Positions 52,369 to 60,494 of a stretch of DNA of 64,000 nucleotides are shown here, piece by piece (position 1 is the stretch's first letter; each line of letters opens with the position of its first letter). Both the position numbers and the translations under genes were made by a program. The notes under the pieces were generated by a model that saw only the letters and a list, made by a program, of their open reading frames with translations, searched no databases and had not been told where the DNA came from. The stretch is from positions 2,852,001 to 2,916,000 of the forward strand of contig NZ_CP077970.1 in assembly GCF_024758505.1 (NCBI RefSeq). Direction: 5' to 3'. Source of the DNA: Bradyrhizobium arachidis. GTDB taxonomy: Bacteria; Pseudomonadota; Alphaproteobacteria; Rhizobiales; Xanthobacteraceae.

Positions 52369-52995
52369 ATGAGACTCGTGCTCTTGGGCCCACCGGGCGC
52401 CGGGAAGGGGACGCAAGCCTACAAGCTGTCGCAGATTTTTGCGATTCCACAACTGTCGACCGGCGACATGCTGCGGTCGGCTGTGGCGGCGGGAACGGAA
52501 ATCGGGCAACACGCAGCCGACATCATGCAGCGCGGCGATTTGGTGCCGGATGAGTTGGTGGTGGAACTGATCGCAGAACGTATTGCGCAAGCGGATGCGG
52601 CGCGCGGGTTCATTCTGGACGGATTTCCGCGCACAGTTGCCCAAGCAAAGAGCCTCAGCCACGTGCTTGTGACCAGGGCGCAGAAACTCGATCGAGTGCT
52701 TGAACTCGTTGTCGAGGAAAATACGCTGCTAGATCGGATACTCGGGCGAGCCCTGCAGGCAAGAGCCAACGGAGAAATGGTGCGTTCCGATGACAATGAG
52801 GAAGCTCTCAGCGTCCGCCTGACAGCCTACGCCAATCAAACAAAGCCTCTGACGGAATACTACGTCACCCAGGGGCTATTAAGAACAGTTGATGCCTCAC
52901 AGCCTGTCGACTGTGTGACCGCAGCACTTGTCGAAGCGGTTCAGTGGACCAAACAGGCTGCCGACACGTTGCCGAGGTCGATCGCGGGGCCTTAG
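52369..52995 (+). CDS. adk: adenylate kinase, short-LID type
   Basis: A 208-residue adenylate kinase. The P-loop is GPPGAGKGTQ, the NMP-binding region STGDMLRSA, then GFILDGFPRT, and a short LID (RANGEMVRSDDNEEA) typical of alphaproteobacterial Adk. It converts AMP and ATP to two ADP, removing the AMP made by acetyl-CoA synthetase upstream. Its position outside a ribosomal-protein operon and its visibly lower G+C than acs suggest a secondary copy. It is the last gene of the long plus-strand run before the accessory element. Confidence 0.93.
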   Translation: MRLVLLGPPGAGKGTQAYKLSQIFAIPQLSTGDMLRSAVAAGTEIGQHAADIMQRGDLVPDELVVELIAERIAQADAARGFILDGFPRTVAQAKSLSHVLVTRAQKLDRVLELVVEENTLLDRILGRALQARANGEMVRSDDNEEALSVRLTAYANQTKPLTEYYVTQGLLRTVDASQPVDCVTAALVEAVQWTKQAADTLPRSIAGP

Positions 52996-53260
52996 GTGAA
53001 GTTTTCTTGCTGCGTTCTCTTAAAGGGCCGTGGGGCGAGGGGCTTTGACCGATAATCTGGGTTATCGGACAAACCTGTGCCCGTTTTCCCCGGAATTCGA
53101 TCAAGTGTTGAGCTGTCTTGGTTGACAAGCGTGGGGCCTTCGCATCGTCAGACAGAGGACAGGAAGTTTTCCTTGCAATTCAATAGCCTTGCAGATCCCC
53201 CACATTGACAGATGCAGCGCCTGACCCACTTGATGGATGCCGCGGTTTTCAAGGGGTTAG
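52996..53260. other. boundary region between adk and the replication gene, with a perfect inverted repeat
   Basis: About 265 bases between core-type metabolism and the accessory element. It contains a perfect inverted repeat, CCGATAA-TCTGGG-TTATCGG (53049-53068), without a T-run on either side, so it is not a clear terminator and could be a protein-binding or recombination site. No tRNA gene, integrase or iteron array was seen. Confidence 0.4.
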
Positions 53261-55375
53261 ATGTCGGTTTCGTCCGCTCAGATTGAAGGTGCAACGCTGC
53301 CTTGCGCGCGCTTTGCCGTCGGCTCCTACGTCGTCTCCGACCCCGGGAGCCTGACGGCGGAGCTGGCGGGCAAGAAGATGCGCCGTGTCGGCTGCGAGAT
53401 CATCGAGAGCCGCGGCGCCATTTTCGATGCGCCGTTCACGGCGTTCAGCGCAGTCTATAAGTTCAAATCTGACGAGCGCAGCGAAGCGCGCGTAGAGGAA
53501 CGCAATGCGAAGGCTGGGCGAAAGTTGCGGCAGCGCCAGGAGCTCTTTGCGCAGGGGCTGACCGAGGCGCAGATCCAGGCGCTCGTCGAGGAGAAGGCGA
53601 GGCTGCGCGCCCTTCGCGACGCTGCTCGAGCTGACGACATCGAAAAGCGCATTTGGGCGTCGCGGGATCTGCCGGAGGCGGAGAAGCTGAAGGTCGCTTC
53701 GAAGAGGGAGCGCGACTTCTATTACAACTACACCGAACAGACCGTCGACAAATTCAAGGAACGTTTAAAGGAGGCGCAGCCGCATGAGCTGATCTGGCGC
53801 TACGCCCAGTCGTCTGAAGACCGCGTCCTCGGCCGCGGCTACACCTGGCCGGGCGGTTGGGTCGCTGACAAGTACTGGCAGGACGGCTTCCAGAGCAACG
53901 ACATGCCGAGCGAAGAACACTGGTTGTACCGTCGTTTCCTGACGGCCACGCCGTGCGCGTCGTCCGGCCTCCTGATGGCCGGTCCGACGAAATACGGCTG
54001 CAAACCGATCTGGCGCAAGATCGTGGCCTTCGACGAGGTCTATTGCTTTTGGGGCGAGCGCTGCAAGGACATGTGGCGAGTTGATCTGGACAAAACGTTC
54101 CGCTCGGCCCGCGAGCTCCGTCGCTGGTTGCGGAAGCTCCACCGTTCCGGACAGCTTCCATTCCTGCCGCATATCGCCTGCTGGATTCGTGACGACCGGC
54201 ACCCCGGTGTCGTCTTCAATCCGCACGTCTACTTTGTGTTGCCGGAGGGGCATGCCGTTTGGAAGGACAAAGATCAGCACCTCCTGCTGAGGAGCGTGAT
54301 CGCGACCCTGAACAAGGCGCTCGGTGCCGACGCCGGCGGCCTTGCGAACCCTTTCCACGGTAAGAATCCCCTGTCGCTCCATTGCGAGCGTATGATCGTC
54401 AACGACACCAGCTTCCCCATGCTGAACGAATACGTCGAGGGAATGCGGAAGGCGAAGATCGAGCTTGAGAACGATCCGGAGCTGACGGCCCGCGAGATGA
54501 TCGTGAAGGAGCTGCGCAAGGCGGACTTCGACAAGAACCAGTCGAACACGTACTTCACCCACGTCGCGGAGCTTGCTAACCGCACGACGATGTCGCTCTA
54601 TCTGAACGGCTTTCGTATCGGCGATGAGACCGAGTTCTTGCGCGCGACGATCGAGGTCGTATCCGACGTGGTCGCCGCCGAGTTCCAGGAGCCGAACTGG
54701 AAGCAGCGGGAGGCGCTGACCAAGCTCATCCGGAGCTGCAGCCGGTGGGCCGTGGCGCACTTTGATCCGCGCAAGGCGGACGGGCACCGTTACGTCGGCG
54801 CCTGTGCTCATCTGATGAGCGCTTCCGACGACAAGGCAGCCCGTCAGGCCAAGGGCGGCGCCTACGCCGCCAAGCGCGTCGCCGGGCGCAACCAGGCCAA
54901 GGTGACCTTGGCCATTCGTGAGGCCCTCATCGAGCGCCGCGAGCCGACCTTTGGTGAGATCGTCGACAAGACCAACCTGAGCCTTAACTGTGTGAAAAAG
55001 CACTGGTTTTCAGCCTTCACCCAGGCGGTGACCATGCTGTCAATCCAGTCGGCGGTTAAGGGGGTCCAGGAAACTGGAGCCCCGGTCGCTCCCTCTCTCA
55101 TGACCCTCAAGACGGCCGAAAGCATAGATCATATCCCGTCATCCTGGCGCAACGCGTCATCGGATCCGGACCTCATCGATCATTTCCGGGTGCGAGAGCT
55201 CCGGCGGTCACGTCTGCAACGCCTCCAGCGATCGTTGTCGGACCCGGGCAAGCCTCCGGCCCCCTCCGGCGTACGCCTTATCGAATTCATGGCCTCCGGC
55301 CCGGTGCGCTTCTACGCCTCCGGCACGTCAGGAATAGCTAAACGCTACGCTCTGGTGGATGCCAGCTTGCACTAG
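53261..55375 (+). CDS. plasmid-type replication protein (replicase/primase-like)
   Basis: A 704-residue protein. The middle (about residues 200-370) resembles ColE2-type replicase/initiator proteins: CWIRDDRHPGVVFNPHVYFVLPEGHAVW, then ANPFHGKNPLS. An N-terminal charged helical region (about 75-180) and a C-terminal part with a possible helix-turn-helix (RREPTFGEIVDKTNLSLNCVKKHW) surround it. Such proteins start plasmid replication. AGGGG before the ATG supports the start. No partition genes (parA/repB) or iterons are visible. The family call rests on motif resemblance only. Confidence 0.55.
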   Translation: MSVSSAQIEGATLPCARFAVGSYVVSDPGSLTAELAGKKMRRVGCEIIESRGAIFDAPFTAFSAVYKFKSDERSEARVEERNAKAGRKLRQRQELFAQGLTEAQIQALVEEKARLRALRDAARADDIEKRIWASRDLPEAEKLKVASKRERDFYYNYTEQTVDKFKERLKEAQPHELIWRYAQSSEDRVLGRGYTWPGGWVADKYWQDGFQSNDMPSEEHWLYRRFLTATPCASSGLLMAGPTKYGCKPIWRKIVAFDEVYCFWGERCKDMWRVDLDKTFRSARELRRWLRKLHRSGQLPFLPHIACWIRDDRHPGVVFNPHVYFVLPEGHAVWKDKDQHLLLRSVIATLNKALGADAGGLANPFHGKNPLSLHCERMIVNDTSFPMLNEYVEGMRKAKIELENDPELTAREMIVKELRKADFDKNQSNTYFTHVAELANRTTMSLYLNGFRIGDETEFLRATIEVVSDVVAAEFQEPNWKQREALTKLIRSCSRWAVAHFDPRKADGHRYVGACAHLMSASDDKAARQAKGGAYAAKRVAGRNQAKVTLAIREALIERREPTFGEIVDKTNLSLNCVKKHWFSAFTQAVTMLSIQSAVKGVQETGAPVAPSLMTLKTAESIDHIPSSWRNASSDPDLIDHFRVRELRRSRLQRLQRSLSDPGKPPAPSGVRLIEFMASGPVRFYASGTSGIAKRYALVDASLH

Positions 55376-55713
55376 ACAGAAGGGACGCCGGCGCCATGGC
55401 ACTAGTGAACTGGCCCTCTAACGAAGTCACTCTCGTCGGAGAGAAGGGGCGTCCCAGCGGTATTCGTAGGCTGCCACGGGTGCTTGGTCGTCTCCGGGCC
55501 AGCGCTGACGACCTCGCCTGCCGATCGGCTGAAGCCCCCGACGAGCAGTGAAGAAGGCTTAGCTTCCCATCACTCGCGAACCGCGAAAAAGGACGCAAAC
55601 TTCGAGACCCGGGCAGTCGAGTAGACCTAAGCCGCCGCCTGGCGCCGAGAACTGATGTCAGCAAGCCGCGCGCGAACTGCTTTAACGCAGCAAGCCGGCG
55701 AGGAGGGCGGTGA
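55376..55713. other. gap between the replication gene and the Argonaute operon
   Basis: About 340 bases between two convergent genes. A 51-codon frame at 55396-55551 on the plus strand (MALVNWPSNEVTLVGEKG...) has a GAAGGGA some 11 bases upstream and could be a small gene, but it has no recognisable feature. Near-repeats of CAGCAAGCCG occur around 55660-55695. No clear terminator was found. Confidence 0.35.
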
Positions 55714-56553
55714 CTAGGTGTCCTTCGTGTCGTGCGGCCACTTGGCGATGACGGCATCCAGCAAAGTTCCATACACGCCGGCCATGCCGTGGCAGGTAAG
55801 GACGAGACCTTCTTCTTTCGTCGTCTGGTAGTACGGCACGCCCCAAAGACGAACTCCTGCGATCTCCGGCTTCTCGTCGTTCACCTTCAGATAGATCCTC
55901 CAGACCGCGCCGCCGCTGGTTCCCTGATAGTCGTCTGGTAGCTTGAAGTCGGGATAGTCGGTGGGTGCGAATTCGAACAGGTCGTAGCCGCCGACGGCCC
56001 GCTCGCCCGAGATGGTACCGTTCGAGAACAGAGCTTCGAAGCCCTTCCTGCGCTCTCGGGGACGCTCGGCCGGCAAGTCCTTGGTTCGCTCGTCGATCAT
56101 GCCGACGACTGCGTCAGTCGAATCCGGAGATGGTGCGGGTCCGGCCGCGTCGGAGCGATGCTTCAGGAGGTTGTAGAAGGAGCCGATCGCTTCGAACCAG
56201 CCGACGGAATCGGCCGGGAGCCGTAGGAAGCCGAGATCCGGGCCGTCTGGCCCGAAGGCGTCGCCGCGCAGCATGATCTTAATGGTGTTCGCCATCTCGA
56301 TCGTGCGCTTCCGGTAGTGGATGGTTTGGCCTCTGTATTCGACGATACCAACCTCGCCGCCATCTGGCAGGTGTGTCAGCACGTGTGCGGCCGTCAATAT
56401 CCCGTGTACCTTTCCAACGCGGACGAGCGTTCCAGAGCCAGCGCCGACCGCGTCCTCGATGCGGTTGTGGACCTCGAGTTTGACGAATCCGATCGTATAG
56501 GCCGCCATAGCATCGCTGACGCTTGCCGTTGGAATGGTGACGATGCGGGGCAT
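55714..56553 (-). CDS. trypsin-like serine protease of the short-Argonaute operon
   Basis: A 279-residue chymotrypsin-fold protease. The catalytic triad is visible in order: His57 in GILTAAHVL, Asp106 in GPDLGFLRLP and Ser213 in GTSGGAVW; GAGSGTLV precedes the His as in HtrA-like and other intracellular trypsin-like enzymes. There is no signal peptide, transmembrane helix or PDZ domain, so it is probably cytoplasmic. It starts 16 bases after the Argonaute stop with GGAGAAG upstream, so it is the third gene of that operon. A third effector or a switch that cleaves a partner or host target is inference. Confidence 0.85.
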   Translation of the reverse strand: MPRIVTIPTASVSDAMAAYTIGFVKLEVHNRIEDAVGAGSGTLVRVGKVHGILTAAHVLTHLPDGGEVGIVEYRGQTIHYRKRTIEMANTIKIMLRGDAFGPDGPDLGFLRLPADSVGWFEAIGSFYNLLKHRSDAAGPAPSPDSTDAVVGMIDERTKDLPAERPRERRKGFEALFSNGTISGERAVGGYDLFEFAPTDYPDFKLPDDYQGTSGGAVWRIYLKVNDEKPEIAGVRLWGVPYYQTTKEEGLVLTCHGMAGVYGTLLDAVIAKWPHDTKDT

Positions 56554-56569
56554 CGATGCTTCTCCGGTC

Positions 56570-58069
56570 TCACATGTAGAACCGATACCGGGGGTCCGGC
56601 GTCACACCATCTGGAACGTATTTGAGGATGTCGCCGACCTGACGCGCTGCTTTCAACGTGATCGGAAGCGCTCCATCGAACTGCGTCCCGTTCCAATTCA
56701 TCTTGGTTAGCGCCAGCGTCTCTTTCAGCAAGAGATTCCAATCCGGAGTGTCGCGGCGCTGCGCATGCAGCACCAGCGGATTTGGAACATAGAGGCCGGG
56801 ATAGGTCCTGAAGAAGTCCACGCTGCCGCGCGTATAGAGGATGGTCTGAGCGTCGTCGAGGCGCATCGCAGTCCCCCGCAGAGGCGGATAGACGCCGTTA
56901 CGGAATAGGCGAACTGGCGAACGACGCGGCATCCATATGAAATCGGCGATTTCGATCTCCGACTGTTCGATCGCCTTTTGGAAGCCTTCGCGCTCCTCCG
57001 GATGGAAGCGTGAGGTCTTGTGAACAACAAGGCGCGCCGGATAGTTGCCGTGCTCCTTCTTGTAGCTCTGCAGCGCCGTGCGCGTCAGGCTGAAGGCGTC
57101 AAGCGCCGATAGGTAAGGCTGCCGGTCAGTCTTGTCCTTGAGGCCCGGCCCGCCCTTAAGAATCAGTCCCTCGCCGCGTTCGTCGAATAGCTGCGCGGAA
57201 CTCGTCTGCAGCGACGTGCCATCGAGCCCTTCGAAAAAGCTGACGCCCATGAAGGTGGCCGAATATTCCCGCTGGTCGCGGACCATGCGCCACGGCGTGC
57301 CACCGGCCTTGTAGTACAGCGCACAGAAAAAGTTCCAGGCGCGGGTCGCCTCGTCCTGCACCTTCCGCGTGGACAATTCGGCGAGCTTTTTCCTTACAAC
57401 GGCATCGTTGTCGTAGGTGGTCGGCCATACGATTTGGATCGGGATGCGCAGCGCCAGCGTCGCTGCCTTCAGCGCGCCTCGGAAGTTCTCGATCTCTCGG
57501 TCGACCGCGGGGGCGTCCTCGGGCTCGATCTCGTTGACGGCAACTTCCTCTGGGTCGTCGTCGGGCGGTTGGCTCCTCATATTGCTCACCCGTTCGATGA
57601 TCTCCACGGGCAACGCGCAGATGACCACTTGGGGCGGCTGGTCCTGTTCGGCTAGATCCTTCACCTCGTTGGTGAAGGCCTCGACCGCCAGCGACACTGC
57701 GGTGTCGTCGTCCTTTTCCGTCACGATACGCGAGACTAACGATTGAGATAGCGTCCGGACATGACGTGAGCCGACCTCGAAGCTACAACGAAACGGCCCC
57801 AGGATCGTGCTACCTGGGAACCCGGGGAAAAGGTTCGGCTGGCGACTGTTCTTCGCCGGGATCCCGGCTTCGCAGCGGCGCAGCCACTCGCCAAGCTTTC
57901 CGATCGTCTGCGAGGAGCCGACGATGCCGAGGCGAATCTCCTTGGTCCGCTCTGTCGAGAAGTCGACGGGGCCATAGTCCGTGAGGCCAAAGCGTACGTC
58001 GATGTGCCGACCGTTGGCGGCGAACTCAAGGAGCGGTTCAGGAAGATGGGAGAGGTCAAAGGAGCTCAA
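56570..58069 (-). CDS. short prokaryotic Argonaute (MID-PIWI), catalytically inactive
   Basis: A 499-residue short pAgo with only MID and PIWI domains; these bind a guide and recognise target nucleic acid. Family signatures: IPIQIVWPTTYDND (MID, about 209-222), AWNFFCALYYKAGGTPWRM (244-262), then the PIWI strand FMGVSFFEG where the catalytic Asp is replaced by Ser277, and LVVHKTSRFHPEE where the second Asp is Thr352; the C terminus has LTKMNWNGTQFDGALPITLKAA. No slicer activity is expected. The TTG at 58069 is chosen: it overlaps the upstream gene by 14 bases, has GGAGAAGG upstream and starts MSSFDLSHLPEPLL. Confidence 0.92.
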   Translation of the reverse strand: MSSFDLSHLPEPLLEFAANGRHIDVRFGLTDYGPVDFSTERTKEIRLGIVGSSQTIGKLGEWLRRCEAGIPAKNSRQPNLFPGFPGSTILGPFRCSFEVGSRHVRTLSQSLVSRIVTEKDDDTAVSLAVEAFTNEVKDLAEQDQPPQVVICALPVEIIERVSNMRSQPPDDDPEEVAVNEIEPEDAPAVDREIENFRGALKAATLALRIPIQIVWPTTYDNDAVVRKKLAELSTRKVQDEATRAWNFFCALYYKAGGTPWRMVRDQREYSATFMGVSFFEGLDGTSLQTSSAQLFDERGEGLILKGGPGLKDKTDRQPYLSALDAFSLTRTALQSYKKEHGNYPARLVVHKTSRFHPEEREGFQKAIEQSEIEIADFIWMPRRSPVRLFRNGVYPPLRGTAMRLDDAQTILYTRGSVDFFRTYPGLYVPNPLVLHAQRRDTPDWNLLLKETLALTKMNWNGTQFDGALPITLKAARQVGDILKYVPDGVTPDPRYRFYM

Positions 58070-59369
58070 GCTGTGCCTTCTCCATGCGCGTCTTCTCGTC
58101 CTCGTCTTCGTTCTCCCGCCACAGATCGTCCGGAACACCGAACGCCAGTCCGAGAGCCGGTACCGTGGTGAAGACGAGCGGATCATCGCGCAGCAGATCT
58201 GGCTGGCGGACCAGGAAGGCGGTCCACATGCCCATGTGGCCGCGGACGCTCTGGTTCGTCTCCAGCCGCTTGATGCCGCTCATCCTTTCCGAAGCGTAGC
58301 GAGATTCGTGATAGCCGTCAGACGTGAAGTGGTAAGTGGGTTCGACCGCCAGATACCACTCACCGGCCAGCCGGACGAAGTTGGCGTGGAAGGCGTCATG
58401 CCGGAAGTAGGAGGGCTTGTCGTCGTCCTTGCGCTTGTAGGACTTTACGACGTCACGCGACGTGTTCTTCTCGAAGGAACGGTAGGAATAGCCTCTGCTG
58501 CGCTTGCCCCTACCAAGCTTCCAGAACAAGTACCGGCCGCCCCGCCAGTACGCCAGCGGCTCGCGCACCATTTCACTGAGGGTTTTGTTCAGCAGCTCGA
58601 CGAACAGTCTGCGCGTATCGTCGCCATCCGACTCGCTCCACTCAACAGTATCAACGGTCTCCTCGCTACCCTCCTCGATCACGTCGCGAAATGGCGGCAT
58701 CGAGATGTCGCGGAAGCTGTAGATTCGTTTGCCACGAAGGATCCAATCGACGGGTACGCTTTGATAGCGTTCGACCAAAGCCTCCCGGACCTCAGAATAG
58801 CTCAACGATGTTTCCGCAACGTGCGTCTTGGCTGGAAAGGAGACCTTCAATAGGTTGCTGTTGAGGGCTTCGGCGATGCGGGTGGACGGGACGACTCGTC
58901 CTGGTGCGGAGAAGCTGGCGACGGTGGCGGCCAACCCCGGCAGCGCTGTCTCGTTCAGGGCGTCCTTGGTCTTGTCGAAGACGACTTTTCGCCTTCGCCT
59001 GTGGTCGGCGTCAGCGAACCAGTTGTGGAGGGCCTTCCAGAAGATGCGCTCGTCGCTCAGTCTGGCGACGAAGAGCACGACCGGCACATTCGAGCCGAGC
59101 CAATAGTCGAGGTCCTCCTGGCGGCAGAGATAGCTGAAGCTCTCATCAGTCTCCTCGGTAAACCGCCCCTCCTTTTGCGTCTTTACCTGCGCCGTAATCC
59201 ATTGAGCTCGTACTTCTCCGGACTGCGGATCTCTCAGCTCAAGGAAACCGTCGATTCCGGCATCCAGCGGACCATTGGGCTGGAAGCTCAATCCGACCGA
59301 GAGCAAGCGGCCACCGAGAAGGTGGACACCCCGTTCGCCGATGATCTGCTGCTCAGAAAGCTTTTTCAT
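58056..59369 (-). CDS. DUF4365 nuclease-APAZ fusion, partner of the short Argonaute (SPARDA-type)
   Basis: A 437-residue protein from the ATG at 59369. The N-terminal ~120 residues are a DUF4365 (DREN) PD-(D/E)xK-like nuclease: GERGVHLLGG, DAGIDGFLEL (Asp40, Glu44) and ITAQVKTQ (Gln61, Lys63). The rest (about 160-437) fits an APAZ domain, with FVRLAGEWYLAVEPTYHFTSD and SERMSGIKRLETNQSV. In SPARDA systems this partner pairs with the inactive pAgo and, on target recognition, degrades nucleic acids non-specifically, killing infected cells. First gene of the operon. The open frame runs 82 codons further upstream, but those residues do not look like the domain. Confidence 0.88.
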   Translation of the reverse strand: MKKLSEQQIIGERGVHLLGGRLLSVGLSFQPNGPLDAGIDGFLELRDPQSGEVRAQWITAQVKTQKEGRFTEETDESFSYLCRQEDLDYWLGSNVPVVLFVARLSDERIFWKALHNWFADADHRRRRKVVFDKTKDALNETALPGLAATVASFSAPGRVVPSTRIAEALNSNLLKVSFPAKTHVAETSLSYSEVREALVERYQSVPVDWILRGKRIYSFRDISMPPFRDVIEEGSEETVDTVEWSESDGDDTRRLFVELLNKTLSEMVREPLAYWRGGRYLFWKLGRGKRSRGYSYRSFEKNTSRDVVKSYKRKDDDKPSYFRHDAFHANFVRLAGEWYLAVEPTYHFTSDGYHESRYASERMSGIKRLETNQSVRGHMGMWTAFLVRQPDLLRDDPLVFTTVPALGLAFGVPDDLWRENEDEDEKTRMEKAQLELL

Positions 59370-59794
59370 CGCTGCCCGATTCGTCGAAGATTGCAACCCT
59401 ATAGCAAACTCACCATGAGGACATGAGTCCATACTCTGATTGGGCTCTCCACAGAAAAGCCGCCTTGCTTCGATGCCGCCAGCCACCTGCAAGGATACGA
59501 ATGATCCAGATCTCTCTGTCTGCGGCTGCCGGCGACGACCGTGCCGGCGGCATGAACGCGTCGCTGAGGGCGCCGCCGACGCGACTGTTTCTGCTTCGGG
59601 TGGGCTGCGGCGCACATCGTGATCGGGCTGTTGTTAAATCTATTGTTGCTGCGGGCCGCCGCCTCGCAGGATCGCACGATCAAGTCACGCATCCGGACCG
59701 ACCGGACGATGGTGTTGCTGTCCTTCGCATGCCGGGCAGAAAAAGCCCGCCGACGTGGCGGGCTGCAATCATGCCGAAGCACTGGTGTCGGCCA
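59370..59794. other. upstream region of the Argonaute operon
   Basis: About 425 bases between the small-gene pair (minus strand) and the nuclease-APAZ start. Apart from the terminator at 59740-59764, no coding feature was recognised. The promoter of the Argonaute operon should lie here, in about 59380-59735, but no confident promoter pair was found. Confidence 0.45.
59740..59764 (-). terminator. rho-independent terminator after the 124-residue gene
   Basis: On the minus strand, AGCCCGCC-ACGTC-GGCGGGCT followed by TTTT: an 8-base perfect G+C stem, 31 bases after the stop of the gene at 59795. It separates that gene pair from the Argonaute operon, which therefore has its own promoter. Confidence 0.75.
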
Positions 59795-60169
59795 TCAGCC
59801 CTTCTGAAGAACTTTCGGATCCCAGCCGTCGCGGTAGTCCCAGCCCTCATCCGGCAGCTCACGATCGATCAGATCGTGGATCCAGGCGGTGACGGTGCGC
59901 TCGTCGTTATTCGCCACCAACCAATCGCGGATGCGCTGCTGCATGCCTGGCGAATCCATCATGATGGCGAGCGCCTTGTGCACGCCGTCCCCTGACCGAA
60001 AGTAGACGTCGTTCTGCCAGCGCGGATGCTCCGGTTCGGCCCGCCTGTCGCGTTTGGGCTCCTGCCAGGACGGCTCTCGACGCCGAAAAACTCGCGCGAG
60101 AGGATTCTCGACCCCCGCTTCTTCGGTCGCGGAGGAAGCGGCGCCGCCACAATCGTCGCGTTCAGCCAC
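59795..60169 (-). CDS. hypothetical protein, 124 residues
   Basis: Not recognised. The N-terminal half is low-complexity and charged (RVFRRREPSWQEPKRDRRAEPEHP); the C-terminal half looks folded (VYFRSGDGVHKALAIMM, MQQRIRDWLVANNDERTVTAWIHDLIDREL). GTG start, eight bases after the stop of the upstream 56-residue gene, and followed by its own terminator. The pair is probably co-transcribed. There is no evidence linking it to the Argonaute genes beyond position. Confidence 0.55.
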   Translation of the reverse strand: MAERDDCGGAASSATEEAGVENPLARVFRRREPSWQEPKRDRRAEPEHPRWQNDVYFRSGDGVHKALAIMMDSPGMQQRIRDWLVANNDERTVTAWIHDLIDRELPDEGWDYRDGWDPKVLQKG

Positions 60170-60177
60170 CGGCGACC

Positions 60178-60348
60178 CTAGGCGTTGATGGCCGTCTTAG
60201 CGCGGCGGCGCGGCTTGGGAGCAGGAACGCCCGAGCGCTTCGCCAGCGCCTGCGCCGCCAGGAGGCGCAGAACGTAGTCGTCGTAGAAAAGTTCGAGCTG
60301 CCCCTCCAGGCGCTCGAAAGAGGACTTGTGCTTCTTCGACTTCGGCAT
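60178..60348 (-). CDS. hypothetical protein, 56 residues
   Basis: Short basic protein, MPKSKKHKSSFERLEGQLELFYDDYVLRLL..., ending in a lysine/arginine-rich tail. The ATG at 60348 has GGAG eight bases upstream. Upstream, at about 60374-60388, the sequence TACACAATGTGTAT contains the ACACA/TGTGT inverted repeat and may be an operator. The basic ends suggest nucleic-acid contact, but no family was recognised. Confidence 0.5.
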   Translation of the reverse strand: MPKSKKHKSSFERLEGQLELFYDDYVLRLLAAQALAKRSGVPAPKPRRRAKTAINA

Positions 60349-60494
60349 TACACATACTCCGCCACTGCTACTAACGTACACAATGTGTATCATTTCACGA
60401 GAGCTGTCAATTTTGGGAGCTGGTTGTCCACGCCGTTTTGCCTCTTGCCGGTGGTCGTGTTCTGCTGCGGTCTTGGTAACCTGAGGTATCCAAC

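Noticed and set aside
55338..55772. 144-codon minus-strand frame between the replication and protease genes
   Set aside because: It overlaps both real genes, has no supported start and its translation is repetitive.
58070..58186. Longer N terminus for the short Argonaute
   Set aside because: The extra 39 residues overlap the partner gene by 130 bases, are arginine-rich and lack any pAgo resemblance.
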